From Salinimicrobium terrae DSM 17865 (GTDB lineage Bacteria; Bacteroidota; Bacteroidia; Flavobacteriales; Flavobacteriaceae): a DNA stretch of 64,000 bases. Below are positions 17,491 through 26,332 of this stretch, one piece after another (the first letter of the stretch is position 1; every line of letters starts with the position of its first letter). Position numbers and translations under genes: made by a program. The stretch spans positions 208,623 through 272,622 of the forward strand of contig NZ_KE384221.1 of assembly GCF_000424665.1 (NCBI RefSeq), in the 5' to 3' direction. The notes under the pieces were generated by a model. It was not told where the DNA came from. It ran no database searches and saw only the letters and a list, made by a program, of their open reading frames with translations.

Positions 17491-17523
17491 TTGGGAAGTG
17501 TAACTCATATTTGAGTAAATTTG
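17491..17523 (+). promoter_or_regulatory. Promoter of the nqr operon
   Basis: TTG at 17491-17493, 22 bases, then TAAATTTG at 17516-17523 matches the Bacteroidota primary-sigma consensus (-33 TTG, -7 TAnnTTTG). It lies 34 bases before the nqrA ATG. A second near-match (CATATTTG) ends at 17513. Confidence 0.65.
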
Positions 17524-17557
17524 CCCGATTTTAAACAGAATTTTAACACCCCATTTT

Positions 17558-18892
17558 ATGTCAAAGGACATTAGAATTAAAAGAGGGCATACGCTTCGTC
17601 TTAAGGGAGAGGCCGAAAAAACCCTTGTAGATGCGCCCCGCTCCAAGACGTACGCTATTAAACCCCCCGATTTTCATGCGGTAATTCCCAAAATGGTTTT
17701 AAAAGAAGGTGCCCGGGTTGAAGCAGGGGATGAACTCTTTTTTTCGAAATATTCAGAGCAAGTTAGATTCACATCTCCCGTAAGCGGAACCTTGAAGGAA
17801 ATCAAAAGAGGGGAGAAAAGACGAATTATGGAAGTGATCATTGATGCAGATCCATCTGACACTTACCGGGAATTCGGAACTTTGGATCCTCTTTCTGCCG
17901 ATGCTGAAGCTGTGAAGAACAGGATCCTTGAAAGCGGTTGTTGGGCTTTTATTAATCAGCGGCCATATGATATTGTTGCAGATCCTAAGGATAATGCAAA
18001 GGCAATTTTCATTTCGGGATTCAATACAGCGCCTCTTTCTCCCGATGTGGATTTTATGCTAAAGGATAGAATGGATGCTTTCCAGGCAGGGATTAATGCC
18101 TTGAGCAGGATGGCAATGGTGCATTTATCTGTAGCGCATGACAGTTCATCATTTGGAAGTATAAAAAATGCGGAACTTCATAAAGTATCAGGGCCTCACC
18201 CTGCAGCAAATGTTGGGGTTCAGATCCATCACATTGATCCCATTAACATGGGAGAGCGTGTTTGGACTGTGAAGCCTGAAGATGTTGCTATTATCGGCGA
18301 TCTATTTTTGTCTGGTCGATTTAATGCTGTGCGAACAGTTGCAGTTGCAGGAAGCGAAGCTGAAAATAAAAAATATTTCAGAACAAAGATTGGAGCTAAT
18401 GTGACAGAGCTTATTGGTACTGTTGGGGATGATATAAGGATCATTTCCGGCGATGTACTTACCGGGCAAAAACTAAGTAATGGACAATATGTTGGGTTCT
18501 TTGCAAACCTTGTGACTCTTATTCCTGAAGGAAATGTTTACAGGATGTTTGGCTGGTTGCCTTTTACATACAATGATATTCCTTCGAAATCCCGCACCAA
18601 TTTATCGTGGATGTTTCCGAAGAAAAAATACACAGTCAATACTAACCTGCACGGTGAAGTAAGAGCATTGGTGGTTACCGGTGAAATGGAAGAGGTTGTG
18701 CCAATGGATATTTTTCCAATGCAGTTGATCAAAGCCTGTATGGCCGGAGATATTGAAAAAATGGAAAATCTTGGGATCTATGAAGTAGCGCCTGAAGATT
18801 TTGCACTTGTCGATTACGTGAATACTTCGAAAATCGAAGCTCAGGAAATAATACGATTAGGTTTGGATTTAATGATTACCGAAGTAGGTTAA
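17558..18892 (+). CDS. nqrA: Na+-translocating NADH:quinone reductase subunit A
   Basis: The product has 444 residues, the normal length. It opens with MSKDIRIKRGHTLRLKGEAE and carries the NqrA hallmarks KPPDFHAVIPKMVLKEGARV, VSGTLKEIKRGEKR and the conserved HPAANVGVQIHHIDPI. NqrA is the soluble cytoplasmic subunit of the six-subunit Na+ pump that couples NADH oxidation and ubi/menaquinone reduction to sodium export. It is the first gene of nqrABCDEF; the spacing to nqrB is short (12 bases to the ATG). A good promoter precedes it. Confidence 0.97.
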   Translation: MSKDIRIKRGHTLRLKGEAEKTLVDAPRSKTYAIKPPDFHAVIPKMVLKEGARVEAGDELFFSKYSEQVRFTSPVSGTLKEIKRGEKRRIMEVIIDADPSDTYREFGTLDPLSADAEAVKNRILESGCWAFINQRPYDIVADPKDNAKAIFISGFNTAPLSPDVDFMLKDRMDAFQAGINALSRMAMVHLSVAHDSSSFGSIKNAELHKVSGPHPAANVGVQIHHIDPINMGERVWTVKPEDVAIIGDLFLSGRFNAVRTVAVAGSEAENKKYFRTKIGANVTELIGTVGDDIRIISGDVLTGQKLSNGQYVGFFANLVTLIPEGNVYRMFGWLPFTYNDIPSKSRTNLSWMFPKKKYTVNTNLHGEVRALVVTGEMEEVVPMDIFPMQLIKACMAGDIEKMENLGIYEVAPEDFALVDYVNTSKIEAQEIIRLGLDLMITEVG

Positions 18893-18904
18893 ACAGTGGT
18901 TACT

Positions 18905-20086
18905 ATGGAATGGATTAGAGAAAAATTAGATAAATTAAGAGAACCCTTTAACCAGGGTAAAAAATATGAGAAGTTTGCGCCGGCTTTTGATGCCTTTGAT
19001 ACGCTGCTTTTCACTCCCAACCATACCACCAGTAAAGGGGCGCATGTTAGGGATGCTGTAGATTTAAAGAGGGTGATGATCACTGTGGTGCTCGCTCTGG
19101 TCCCCGTTCTGCTTTTTGGAATGTGGAATACAGGTTACCAATATTTGAAGCAAATACAACCGGAAGTCGAATTCTGGGATGCCTTTGGATACGGTGCTAT
19201 GGAGATCCTGCCAATGATCGTAGTGTCTTATGCTGTTGGTTTAGGAATTGAATTTGCTTTTGCTATTTTTAGAGGGCATGAAGTAAACGAAGGTTATTTG
19301 GTAACCGGACTTTTGATCCCTATGATCATGCCTGTAGGCTTGCCGCTATGGATGCTTGCCATCTCGGTGGTTTTTGCTGTTCTCATAGGAAAAGAAGCTT
19401 TTGGGGGAACAGGAATGAATATTCTTAACCCTGCGCTTACAGCGAGGGCCTTTGCCTTCTTTGCTTATCCTACCTATATGTCTGGTAACCAGGTTTGGGT
19501 AATGAACGCACCAGAAATGGATGCGGTTTCAGGAGAGACAATTTTAGGGACTCTTGCCGCCGGGCAGGAAGTACAGTATAGTTCGATGGATATGTTCTGG
19601 GGGCTTATTCCCGGATCTATAGGAGAGACTTCTGCAGCCCTGTGTTTGTTAGGTGCACTTTTACTTATATTTACTAAAGTTGGTAGTTGGAGGATCATGC
19701 TAAGTTGCGTTTTAGGGGCCTCTGTAATGGGTCTTATATTCAACGCACTTCCTTCTATGGGTATTGAAGGAAACGCATTGACAAGTTTTGCATGGTATAA
19801 TCACCTTATCGCTGGAGGACTTGCTTTTGGTATAGTGTACATGGCTACAGATCCTGTTTCGGGCGCACAAACCACAAAAGGAAAATGGATCTATGGTTTC
19901 TTTATTGGATTATTTTCAGTAATGATCCGGATATTTAACCCGGCTTATCCAGAAGGGGTGATGCTGGCTATTCTTTTGATGAACGTTTTCGCACCAACTA
20001 TTGACCATTACGTGATACAATCAAGCATTTCACGCCGGAATAAAAGGAAAAAAGGAATTAATCCGCAAATTAACACAGCCGTTTAA
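18905..20086 (+). CDS. nqrB: Na+-translocating NADH:quinone reductase subunit B
   Basis: The protein has 393 residues from the ATG at 18905; a GTG at 18896 would add three residues. Ten or so transmembrane segments are present. The cytoplasmic N-terminal stretch FAPAFDAFDTLLFTPNHTTSKGAHVRDAVDLKR is typical. NqrB is the Na+-channelling subunit and carries an FMN attached by ApbE to a threonine in a D-x-x-(S/T)-G-A-T motif. Here the motif reads DAVSGET with acceptor T212, so the usual alanine is glutamate; this is discussed as a finding. Riboflavin and quinone binding are inferred from the family. It belongs to the nqr operon, 2 bases before nqrC. Confidence 0.96.
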   Translation: MEWIREKLDKLREPFNQGKKYEKFAPAFDAFDTLLFTPNHTTSKGAHVRDAVDLKRVMITVVLALVPVLLFGMWNTGYQYLKQIQPEVEFWDAFGYGAMEILPMIVVSYAVGLGIEFAFAIFRGHEVNEGYLVTGLLIPMIMPVGLPLWMLAISVVFAVLIGKEAFGGTGMNILNPALTARAFAFFAYPTYMSGNQVWVMNAPEMDAVSGETILGTLAAGQEVQYSSMDMFWGLIPGSIGETSAALCLLGALLLIFTKVGSWRIMLSCVLGASVMGLIFNALPSMGIEGNALTSFAWYNHLIAGGLAFGIVYMATDPVSGAQTTKGKWIYGFFIGLFSVMIRIFNPAYPEGVMLAILLMNVFAPTIDHYVIQSSISRRNKRKKGINPQINTAV

Positions 20087-20088
20087 TT

Positions 20089-20823
20089 ATGGAAGAGAAA
20101 GGAATTAATAAAACGAATACCAACTCATACACCTTTATATTTGCTATTGTAATGGTGGTGATAGTTGGTAGTGTCCTGGCTTTTGCTGCGACTTCGCTGC
20201 AGCCCCTGCAGTATGAGAACATGCGTATCGATAAAATGCAGAGTATTCTTGCGACGGTAGGCGTACAGGCCAGCAAGGAGGAAGCACAACAATTGTATGA
20301 CCAGTATATCACTGAAGAGATCGTTCTGGATTACCAGGGACAGGAAAAAGAAGGAGTAAATGCCTTTGATGTTGATCTTGCAAAAGAGCTCAAAAGATCT
20401 CCAGATCTTCAGAATTTTCCACTGTATGTTGCTAATGTTGAAGGAGAGCAATATTATATCGTTCCTTTAAGAGGATCGGGTTTATGGAATGCTATTTTTG
20501 GATATATTTCCCTTCAGGAGGATATCAACACAGTAAAGGGGGCAACTTTTGATCACTTAGGAGAAACACCGGGTCTGGGAGCCTTAATTACCGAGCAGTG
20601 GTTTAGAGAGCGTTTTGCAGGTAAGAAAATATTTGATGACACAGGAGCTCTTGTGGGAGTTTCTGTTGTAAAAGGTGGTGCTAATGGAGATCCCAACCAG
20701 GTGGATGCTATTTCAGGATCTACAATTACAGGAGATGGGGTATCTGATATGATTTCTGAAAGACTTAATCGTTACCTTCCTTTCTTTGAGAAACAAGAAG
20801 GTTTTAATGTACCAAATTATTAA
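20089..20823 (+). CDS. nqrC: Na+-translocating NADH:quinone reductase subunit C
   Basis: This 244-residue protein has one N-terminal membrane anchor (about 10-34, [20 protein letters not shown]) and a periplasmic FMN-binding domain. Conserved segments are [29 protein letters not shown] and [10 protein letters not shown]212 is the predicted site of covalent FMN attachment by ApbE, in a motif with serine instead of the usual alanine. NqrC passes electrons between NqrD/E and NqrB FMN. The start ATG lies 2 bases after nqrB. nqrD begins 4 bases after its stop. Confidence 0.96.
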   Translation: MEEKGINKTNTNSYTFIFAIVMVVIVGSVLAFAATSLQPLQYENMRIDKMQSILATVGVQASKEEAQQLYDQYITEEIVLDYQGQEKEGVNAFDVDLAKELKRSPDLQNFPLYVANVEGEQYYIVPLRGSGLWNAIFGYISLQEDINTVKGATFDHLGETPGLGALITEQWFRERFAGKKIFDDTGALVGVSVVKGGANGDPNQVDAISGSTITGDGVSDMISERLNRYLPFFEKQEGFNVPNY

Positions 20824-20827
20824 TATT

Positions 20828-21595
20828 ATGGCACAGGAAATAAAAAATAAACCTGAGCTTTCAGCTGAGGTAAGCATAGAAGAAAAAGAAGCTAAGAGAG
20901 AGGCCATGGTGCTCTTCTTGTCTAACACCGAAGAGAGAGAAAGTCTTTTTTCTAAGAGGAACAGAAAGCTTTTGCAGGATCCTTTAAATGATGACAACCC
21001 TATTACCGTTCAGGTTCTGGGTATTTGTTCTGCTCTTGCGATCACCGTGCAGTTGGAACCTGCGGTTGTTATGACCTTCGCGGTTGTATTTGTAATGGCG
21101 GCCAGTAACGTACTTATTTCCTTACTAAGGAATATGATTCCAAGTCGTATCAGGATCATCGTACAACTTGTAGTTGTGGCATCTTTGGTGGCATTGGTTG
21201 ACCAGGTTTTAAAAGCTTATGCATATGACGTTAGCCGTCAGTTATCTGTATTTATTGGTCTTATCATCACCAACTGTATTGTAATGGGTCGCCTGGAAGC
21301 ATTTGCCTTGGGGAATAAACCCTGGAGATCTTTTCTGGATGGAATTGGAAATGCAGCAGGATATGGATTGATCCTTATTATCGTAGCATTTTTTAGAGAA
21401 CTTTTAGGCGCCGGAAAATTATTTGGGTATGAAATTCTTGGCCACAAAGGGGCTACTTTGGCAGAATCTACTGGTCTTTATGCACTTGGATATGAAGATA
21501 ATGGGTTGATGCTCTTATCACCTATGGCGCTAATTGTTGTAGGATTGATTATTTGGGTACAGAGAGCCAGAAACAGGAAATTAATTGAAGCCTAA
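20828..21595 (+). CDS. nqrD: Na+-translocating NADH:quinone reductase subunit D, with N-terminal extension
   Basis: The protein has 255 residues from the ATG at 20828. The core ([28 protein letters not shown]... to the C-terminus) has the six membrane spans and conserved cysteine/GxC-type segments ([12 protein letters not shown]) of NqrD. NqrD and NqrE are inverted-topology homologues that hold an iron-sulfur centre in the membrane. About 40 charged residues precede the core ([25 protein letters not shown]), making it longer than the usual 205-215 residues. A later in-frame ATG at 20906 would give a shorter form ([13 protein letters not shown]). The upstream ATG is preferred because it sits 4 bases after nqrC, like its operon mates. 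Confidence 0.95.
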   Translation: MAQEIKNKPELSAEVSIEEKEAKREAMVLFLSNTEERESLFSKRNRKLLQDPLNDDNPITVQVLGICSALAITVQLEPAVVMTFAVVFVMAASNVLISLLRNMIPSRIRIIVQLVVVASLVALVDQVLKAYAYDVSRQLSVFIGLIITNCIVMGRLEAFALGNKPWRSFLDGIGNAAGYGLILIIVAFFRELLGAGKLFGYEILGHKGATLAESTGLYALGYEDNGLMLLSPMALIVVGLIIWVQRARNRKLIEA

Positions 21596-21619
21596 TCTAT
21601 AACAGCTAAATAAACCACT

Positions 21620-22234
21620 ATGGATTATATAAATTTATTTGTCAGAAGTATTTTCATTGAAAACATGGTTTTCGCATACTTCCTAGGAATGTGTTCCTAT
21701 CTGGCGGTATCAAAAACAGTGAAAACAGCAGTTGGATTAGGAGCGGCGGTTATTTTTGTACTAGCCATGACAGTTCCTATTAACTTCCTGCTTGATACCT
21801 ACTTGTTGCAGCCGGGAGCTTTAGCCTGGTTAGGTGCAGAATACGCTACCATTGATCTTAGTTTCCTTAGCTTTATCATGTTCATTGCAGTAATCGCGGC
21901 CATGGTTCAACTGGTAGAAATGTTAGTGGAGAAATTTGCCCCTGCACTATATGGAGCTCTTGGAATCTTCCTTCCGCTTATTGCAGTGAACTGTGCTATT
22001 TTGGGAGGATCCCTTTTTATGCAGCAAAAAGCTTTTGGCGGTATTGGGGAAGCGGTTACCTATGGATTTGGAAGTGGAATAGGATTCTTCCTTGCCATTC
22101 TCGGAATTGCTGCTATTCGCGAAAAAATCACTTATTCAAATATTCCGGGACCGTTGAAGGGTCTGGGGATCACCTTTATCATTACAGGACTTATGGCCTT
22201 AGGTTTCATGAGTTTTATGGGAATTAAAATATAG
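21620..22234 (+). CDS. nqrE: Na+-translocating NADH:quinone reductase subunit E
   Basis: This 204-residue integral membrane protein has six predicted spans and starts [20 protein letters not shown]. The conserved [19 protein letters not shown] and [18 protein letters not shown] segments contain the cysteines that, with those of NqrD, hold the intramembrane iron-sulfur cluster. It is the fifth gene of the operon, with 24 bases after nqrD and 7 before nqrF. Length and sequence are fully typical. Confidence 0.97.
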   Translation: MDYINLFVRSIFIENMVFAYFLGMCSYLAVSKTVKTAVGLGAAVIFVLAMTVPINFLLDTYLLQPGALAWLGAEYATIDLSFLSFIMFIAVIAAMVQLVEMLVEKFAPALYGALGIFLPLIAVNCAILGGSLFMQQKAFGGIGEAVTYGFGSGIGFFLAILGIAAIREKITYSNIPGPLKGLGITFIITGLMALGFMSFMGIKI

Positions 22235-22241
22235 AGAAGTT

Positions 22242-23531
22242 ATGACAGTTATTATAGCAAGTGTAATTGTATTTTTAGTATTGATTCTCATCCTGGTGAG
22301 TGTTCTCTTGGCTGCCAAGGCGAAGCTTATTCCATCAGGTCCAGTCAAGATCAATGTTAATGGAGAGAGGGATTTGGAAGTAGGTTCCGGGGGAACATTA
22401 CTTACTACTCTGGGAGATGAAAAGCTTTTTTTACCCTCGGCCTGTGGTGGCGGTGGGACCTGTGTACAGTGTAAGTGTATTGTTTCTGAAGGAGGAGGGA
22501 CTATTCTTCCTACCGAAGAACCTCATTTTACCAGAAAAGAGATCGCACAGGGATGGCGTCTTGGATGTCAGGTGAAAGTTAAACAGGACATGAAGATCGA
22601 AATTCCGGAAGAAGTCTTCGGAATCAAAAAATGGGAGGCTACTGTAGTTAGTAACTACAACGTTGCTTCCTTCATTAAGGAGTTTGTAGTAGAGATTCCT
22701 GAAGATATGGATTACCAGGCTGGGGGATACATCCAGATTGAAATCCCAAAATGTGAAGTAAAATATGAGGATATGGACATTACAGCCCATCCTGAAGAAC
22801 ACCCGGGAGAGCCGGATAAATTTAAAGCGGAATGGGATAACTTCAATCTGTGGCCTCTAGTAATGAAGAATGTGGAGACAGTAGAGCGTGCATATTCGAT
22901 GGCTTCTTATCCTGCTGAAGGAAGAAGAGTAATGCTGAACGTCCGTGTAGCTACTCCGCCGTGGGATCGTGCTAAAAATGGATGGATGGATGTTAATCCA
23001 GGGATCGCCTCTTCTTTTATTTTTAATCAAAAAGAAGGAGATAAAGTAGTGATCTCAGGACCTTATGGTGAGTTCTTTATCAATCACAGTGATGCCGAAA
23101 TGCTTTACGTAGGTGGAGGAGCTGGAATGGCGCCAATGCGTTCACATCTTTATCACCTCTTTAGAACCTTAAAGACCGACAGAAAGGTGACTTATTGGTA
23201 TGGAGGACGTTCGAAAAGAGAATTATTTTATGTAGATCACTTCAGAGCTCTTGAGAAAGATTTCCCGAATTTTAAATTCTACGTTGCCCTTTCTGAACCT
23301 TTGGAAGAAGATAACTGGAAGGTAAAAGACGGAATTGAAGGAGAAGGAGACGGATTTGTTGGTTTTATTCACCAGGTGGTGATTGACAATTACCTGAACC
23401 ACCATGATGAACCGGAAGATATTGAATTCTATTTCTGTGGACCGCCATTGATGAACAAGGCAGTGGAAAAAATGACCGATGATTTTGGAGTACCACCCGA
23501 AAATGTAAGGTTTGATGACTTTGGAGGTTAA
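22242..23531 (+). CDS. nqrF: Na+-translocating NADH:quinone reductase subunit F
   Basis: This 429-residue protein is the electron-entry subunit. An N-terminal membrane anchor (about 3-25) is followed by a [2Fe-2S] ferredoxin domain with ligands C68, C74, C77 and C109 ([13 protein letters not shown] ... GWRLGCQ). A ferredoxin-reductase-type FAD domain comes next ([11 protein letters not shown] near 216-226), then the NADH-binding domain ([18 protein letters not shown], and [13 protein letters not shown] near the C-terminus). It oxidises NADH in the cytoplasm and passes electrons into the membrane subunits. It is the last structural gene and is followed by a strong terminator. Confidence 0.97.
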   Translation: MTVIIASVIVFLVLILILVSVLLAAKAKLIPSGPVKINVNGERDLEVGSGGTLLTTLGDEKLFLPSACGGGGTCVQCKCIVSEGGGTILPTEEPHFTRKEIAQGWRLGCQVKVKQDMKIEIPEEVFGIKKWEATVVSNYNVASFIKEFVVEIPEDMDYQAGGYIQIEIPKCEVKYEDMDITAHPEEHPGEPDKFKAEWDNFNLWPLVMKNVETVERAYSMASYPAEGRRVMLNVRVATPPWDRAKNGWMDVNPGIASSFIFNQKEGDKVVISGPYGEFFINHSDAEMLYVGGGAGMAPMRSHLYHLFRTLKTDRKVTYWYGGRSKRELFYVDHFRALEKDFPNFKFYVALSEPLEEDNWKVKDGIEGEGDGFVGFIHQVVIDNYLNHHDEPEDIEFYFCGPPLMNKAVEKMTDDFGVPPENVRFDDFGG

Positions 23532-23551
23532 TCTAAAGCTACGAATTATAG

Positions 23552-23585
23552 AAAACAGTTGCCTTTTGGCAGCTGTTTTTGTTTG
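23552..23585 (+). terminator. Terminator after nqrF
   Basis: AAAACAGTTGCC (23552-23563) pairs with GGCAGCTGTTTT (23568-23579) through a TTTT loop, with one G-T wobble, and runs into T residues. It separates nqrF from the downstream small gene and apbE. Confidence 0.85.
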
Positions 23586-23626
23586 TGGTATTACCATATT
23601 GAAATGAAATAACTAAATTTGCTACT

Positions 23627-23983
23627 ATGTCACAACTTTCAGAACAGGAACTACATAATCTTGCAATGAATATTGTAGGGAAGGATCTGGAAGAACAGGG
23701 CTATGAATTTCTGGGGGTAAATAGTGAATTTAAGAGAGATCCACAGTTTGTTGCCCTTAAGAACAAGAAGCTGCATTTCGTAATAGTAAGAGCTATAGAA
23801 TACCCGTATGACCCACGGGAAATTCCTATGATCTTTCTGGAGACAATCAAACAACATGCATTAAAATTTGATGCATGCACTTTTTATGCAGGAGTAGGAC
23901 TGGCAAATTCCAAGGATTATGAATTGCCCGTTTCTAGCTCAGAAGATTATGTGGTTAATTATCCCGGCTTAAAAGAGATTTAA
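23627..23983 (+). CDS. Small conserved protein linked to nqr/apbE, function unknown
   Basis: The product is 118 residues, soluble and mixed alpha/beta, with no signal peptide and no recognised catalytic motif. Similar short proteins sit at this place in other flavobacterial nqr loci and have been labelled as NQR subunit F by position only (recalled, not checked here). It is not homologous to NqrF. The gene is followed after 2 bases by apbE, so the pair forms a transcript for NQR maturation. A TAAATTTG box at 23614-23621 ends only 5 bases before the ATG, which would mean a nearly leaderless mRNA if it is the real -7 element. A role in Nqr assembly or flavinylation is a guess. Confidence 0.75.
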   Translation: MSQLSEQELHNLAMNIVGKDLEEQGYEFLGVNSEFKRDPQFVALKNKKLHFVIVRAIEYPYDPREIPMIFLETIKQHALKFDACTFYAGVGLANSKDYELPVSSSEDYVVNYPGLKEI

Positions 23984-23985
23984 AA

Positions 23986-24999
23986 ATGACAATTTTGAGA
24001 CTTATTTTTTTACTTCTTTCTTTTGTAGTGATTGTTTCCTGTTCAGAAAAGGATAAGCAAAGGACTGCGTATGGTGAAGCTTTAGGCACCACTTATTCAA
24101 TTCAATATTATTCTGAAGATCTCATCCCTCTGGAAAAGGCACTGGATTCCATCTTTGAAAGGGTTAATCAATCAATGAGCACCTATAAAGAATCTTCAGA
24201 CATTTCACGGATTAACAGGGGAGACAGCCTTGTTGAAGTTGACAGCCTCTTTCAAAGAGTCTTCTTGCTTTCTAAAGAGGTATGGCAGGAAAGCAACAGA
24301 TATTTTGATCCCACAGTTGGGGATTTAGTCAATCAATACGGGTTTGGCCCCGAGAATGGACCTAAGGAAATAGATTCAGTCACGATTGATTCTCTTATGC
24401 GCTATGTAGGATTTGAGAAGCTGGAATTGAATGGGAATAAAATAATTAAAGAATCTCCACATATATATTTGGACTTTAATGCTATTGCCAAAGGCTACAC
24501 TATTGATCTTATAGGAAATTATCTCGATTCAAAGGGCAGTGAAGATTACCTAATCGAATTGGGAGGAGAGCTTCTTGCAAAAGGAGTAAACAGAAAAAAA
24601 GCGTCCCCCTGGACAGTGGGGATAGATGATCCAATGCAGGAAGTGGGTCAAAGGGAACTTACTGCTGCCATAGTACTGCAGAACAGGGCCATGGCAACAT
24701 CGGGTAATTATCGTAAGCACAGGACAGACCCTGAAACGGGAGCTCTCTACGTCCACACGATTAATCCTCTTACCGGGTTCGCTCAAAAAAGTGATCTCCT
24801 GAGTGTAACTGTTCTTGCCGAAAATTGTGCTTTAGCCGATGCTTATGCGACCGCCTTCATGGCAATGGGATACGATCTTTCCAAGTTGGTGCTTTCTCAA
24901 CAGGATGATTTGGATGCTTTCCTTATCTATTCCACATTAGGCGGAGAAATGAAAGAATATGCAACTCCGGGTTTTGAAAAACTAATGAAAGATCTTTAA
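23986..24999 (+). CDS. apbE: FAD:protein FMN transferase (ApbE), lipoprotein
   Basis: The protein has 337 residues. A lipoprotein signal ends in FVVIVSCSEK, so the mature protein is anchored on the periplasmic side. The ApbE fold is complete: GTTYSIQYY, FDPTVGDLVNQYGF (about 105-118), LDFNAIAKGYTIDLI, LIELGGELLAKG, and the C-terminal Mg/FAD region HTINPLTGF with ENCALADAYATAFMAMG. ApbE uses FAD to attach FMN covalently to threonines of target proteins. The obvious targets are NqrB T212 and NqrC T212 encoded just upstream. Its TAA stop shares the bases TTAA with the stop of the convergent methyltransferase. Confidence 0.95.
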   Translation: MTILRLIFLLLSFVVIVSCSEKDKQRTAYGEALGTTYSIQYYSEDLIPLEKALDSIFERVNQSMSTYKESSDISRINRGDSLVEVDSLFQRVFLLSKEVWQESNRYFDPTVGDLVNQYGFGPENGPKEIDSVTIDSLMRYVGFEKLELNGNKIIKESPHIYLDFNAIAKGYTIDLIGNYLDSKGSEDYLIELGGELLAKGVNRKKASPWTVGIDDPMQEVGQRELTAAIVLQNRAMATSGNYRKHRTDPETGALYVHTINPLTGFAQKSDLLSVTVLAENCALADAYATAFMAMGYDLSKLVLSQQDDLDAFLIYSTLGGEMKEYATPGFEKLMKDL

Positions 25000-25772
25000 T
25001 ATTCCTGTTTTTTTGCAACCGGAATGATTTCTCCCTCGGCCAATCTAAATTTATCCACCAGGTGATTATCCAAATTTGATGTCAAATCGACCTCTTCGAC
25101 ATTGAAACCTATGCTTCGCAATTTATCGAAGTAATCTCTACCGTATACTCTTACATGATCATATTGTCCAAAAATCACTGCTCGCTCCCTGGGGTCTGTG
25201 ATGGAATCATCTTCAAAGGTTATCTCCCGGGTAAGATCCTGTGGGATCTGTAAAATTGCAATGCCACCCGGTTCCAGGATTCTGTATAGCTCCTGCATCG
25301 CTTTAGTATCGTTTGGAATATGTTCCAGAACATGGTTGCATAAAATAAAATCAAAGCTATTATCTTCAAAGGGTAGATTGCATATGTCAGCTTTTATGTC
25401 AGCGAGAGGGGAATTAAGATCTGTAGTTGTGTAACTAAGATTCTTCAGTTTTCGGAAACGTTTATAAAAGGCTTGTTCAGGTGCAAAATGAAGTACTTTA
25501 TGCGGAGCACTAAAAAAAGTCGTATGATCCTTTAAATAAAGCCACAGAAGGCGGTGACGTTCCAGGGAAAGGGTAGAAGGGGAGAGAACATTTTCCCGTT
25601 GGTTTTCATATCCGTAAGGAAGAAATTTTGAAAAACTTCGGCCATCTATGGGGTCCGTGTATTTATCCCCCCGAAGTATAAATAAAAAAAAAGGTTTGAC
25701 CACGTAGCTAAGCCGAATTAGAAGAGGTCGGGGAATCTTGTTCAGAAAAAACTTGAAAGCTTTCCCGGTCAT
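24996..25772 (-). CDS. Class I SAM-dependent methyltransferase
   Basis: This 258-residue protein is a Methyltransf_11-type enzyme. Motif I is KVLHFAPEQAFYKRF (the usual glycine-rich loop is replaced by an FAPE form), with acidic residues in TTDLNSPLADIKADI. The conserved FEDNSFDFILCNHVLEHIPND and ILEPGGIAILQIP lie near 130-185. The basic, hydrophobic N-terminus (FKFFLNKIPRPLLIRL) could contact membrane. The substrate is unknown. The gene overlaps the preceding NUMOD4/HNH gene by 4 bases (ATGA) and is the last gene of the gpmI-map operon. Confidence 0.85.
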   Translation of the reverse strand: MTGKAFKFFLNKIPRPLLIRLSYVVKPFFLFILRGDKYTDPIDGRSFSKFLPYGYENQRENVLSPSTLSLERHRLLWLYLKDHTTFFSAPHKVLHFAPEQAFYKRFRKLKNLSYTTTDLNSPLADIKADICNLPFEDNSFDFILCNHVLEHIPNDTKAMQELYRILEPGGIAILQIPQDLTREITFEDDSITDPRERAVIFGQYDHVRVYGRDYFDKLRSIGFNVEEVDLTSNLDNHLVDKFRLAEGEIIPVAKKQEY

Positions 25773-26332
25773 ACCTTAATGTCTCCCCAGTTTTCTCCCG
25801 ACTTTATTCGGTAGAGTTGCATTTCGGAAACTCCAAATTGCTTCGCAAGAACCCGGATGCGGGTTTTACGGTTAGGATCGAGTAGTTTTTTCTTTAGGAT
25901 CGTTGCCTGGGCGTAAGAGAGTTTTGAGTAGCATTTAATGGTGCCAAGCTTACGCTTCAGTTTATTTTCCTTCACCTTTGGATTGTTTTGCTGGTGAGCT
26001 ACCCATTCTTTTTTACTTACCCACGCGAGGTTGTTAACCTTGTTCTCGGTTTTGTTGTAGTTTTTGTGGATAACAAATTCATCTCCTTTTTTCTTAGTCA
26101 GAAAAAGCTCGGCCACAACACGATGAATATAACACGCCTGTTTTTTGCCATTTTTTAGGGTAGCCACAAATGTGAGGAAACCTTGCGATTTACCACCTTT
26201 TAGAAGATCTCCGTCAGGGTTTTTTACGTAGCTAATAACTCTTCCATAATTTGAAATTCCATAACAAAACCGTTCCTGCCAGTTTTCTCTGGAATAGGGA
26301 AGCCACTTTTCCTGCCGAAAATTTTTAATCAT
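25769..26332 (-). CDS. NUMOD4 / HNH-like DNA-binding protein, probably domesticated
   Basis: The protein has 187 residues from the ATG at 26332, which overlaps the end of map by 8 bases; GTG or ATG codons at 26374 and 26362 would extend it. Domains in order: NUMOD4-like (EKWLPYSRENWQERFCYGISNYGRVIS), an HNH-like core (YIHRVVAELFL ... VIHKNYNKTENKVNNLAWVS, keeping the His and Asn but with Asn for the usual Asp), and a C-terminal helix-turn-helix (RVLAKQFGVSEMQLYRIKSG). The layout is that of homing-endonuclease-associated proteins. However, the gene is locked in an operon between map and a methyltransferase by overlapping ends, and I recall close homologues widely in this phylum. A regulator or DNA-binding role is more likely than mobility. 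Confidence 0.75.
   Translation of the reverse strand: MIKNFRQEKWLPYSRENWQERFCYGISNYGRVISYVKNPDGDLLKGGKSQGFLTFVATLKNGKKQACYIHRVVAELFLTKKKGDEFVIHKNYNKTENKVNNLAWVSKKEWVAHQQNNPKVKENKLKRKLGTIKCYSKLSYAQATILKKKLLDPNRKTRIRVLAKQFGVSEMQLYRIKSGENWGDIKV

Noticed and set aside
22431-22802. Minus-strand 123-codon frame opposite nqrF
   Set aside because: It is antisense to a highly conserved gene and has no recognisable domain.
25769-26332. Possible mobile homing endonuclease insertion
   Set aside because: No intron, flanking duplication or disrupted gene is visible; overlapping gene ends argue for a stable operon member.
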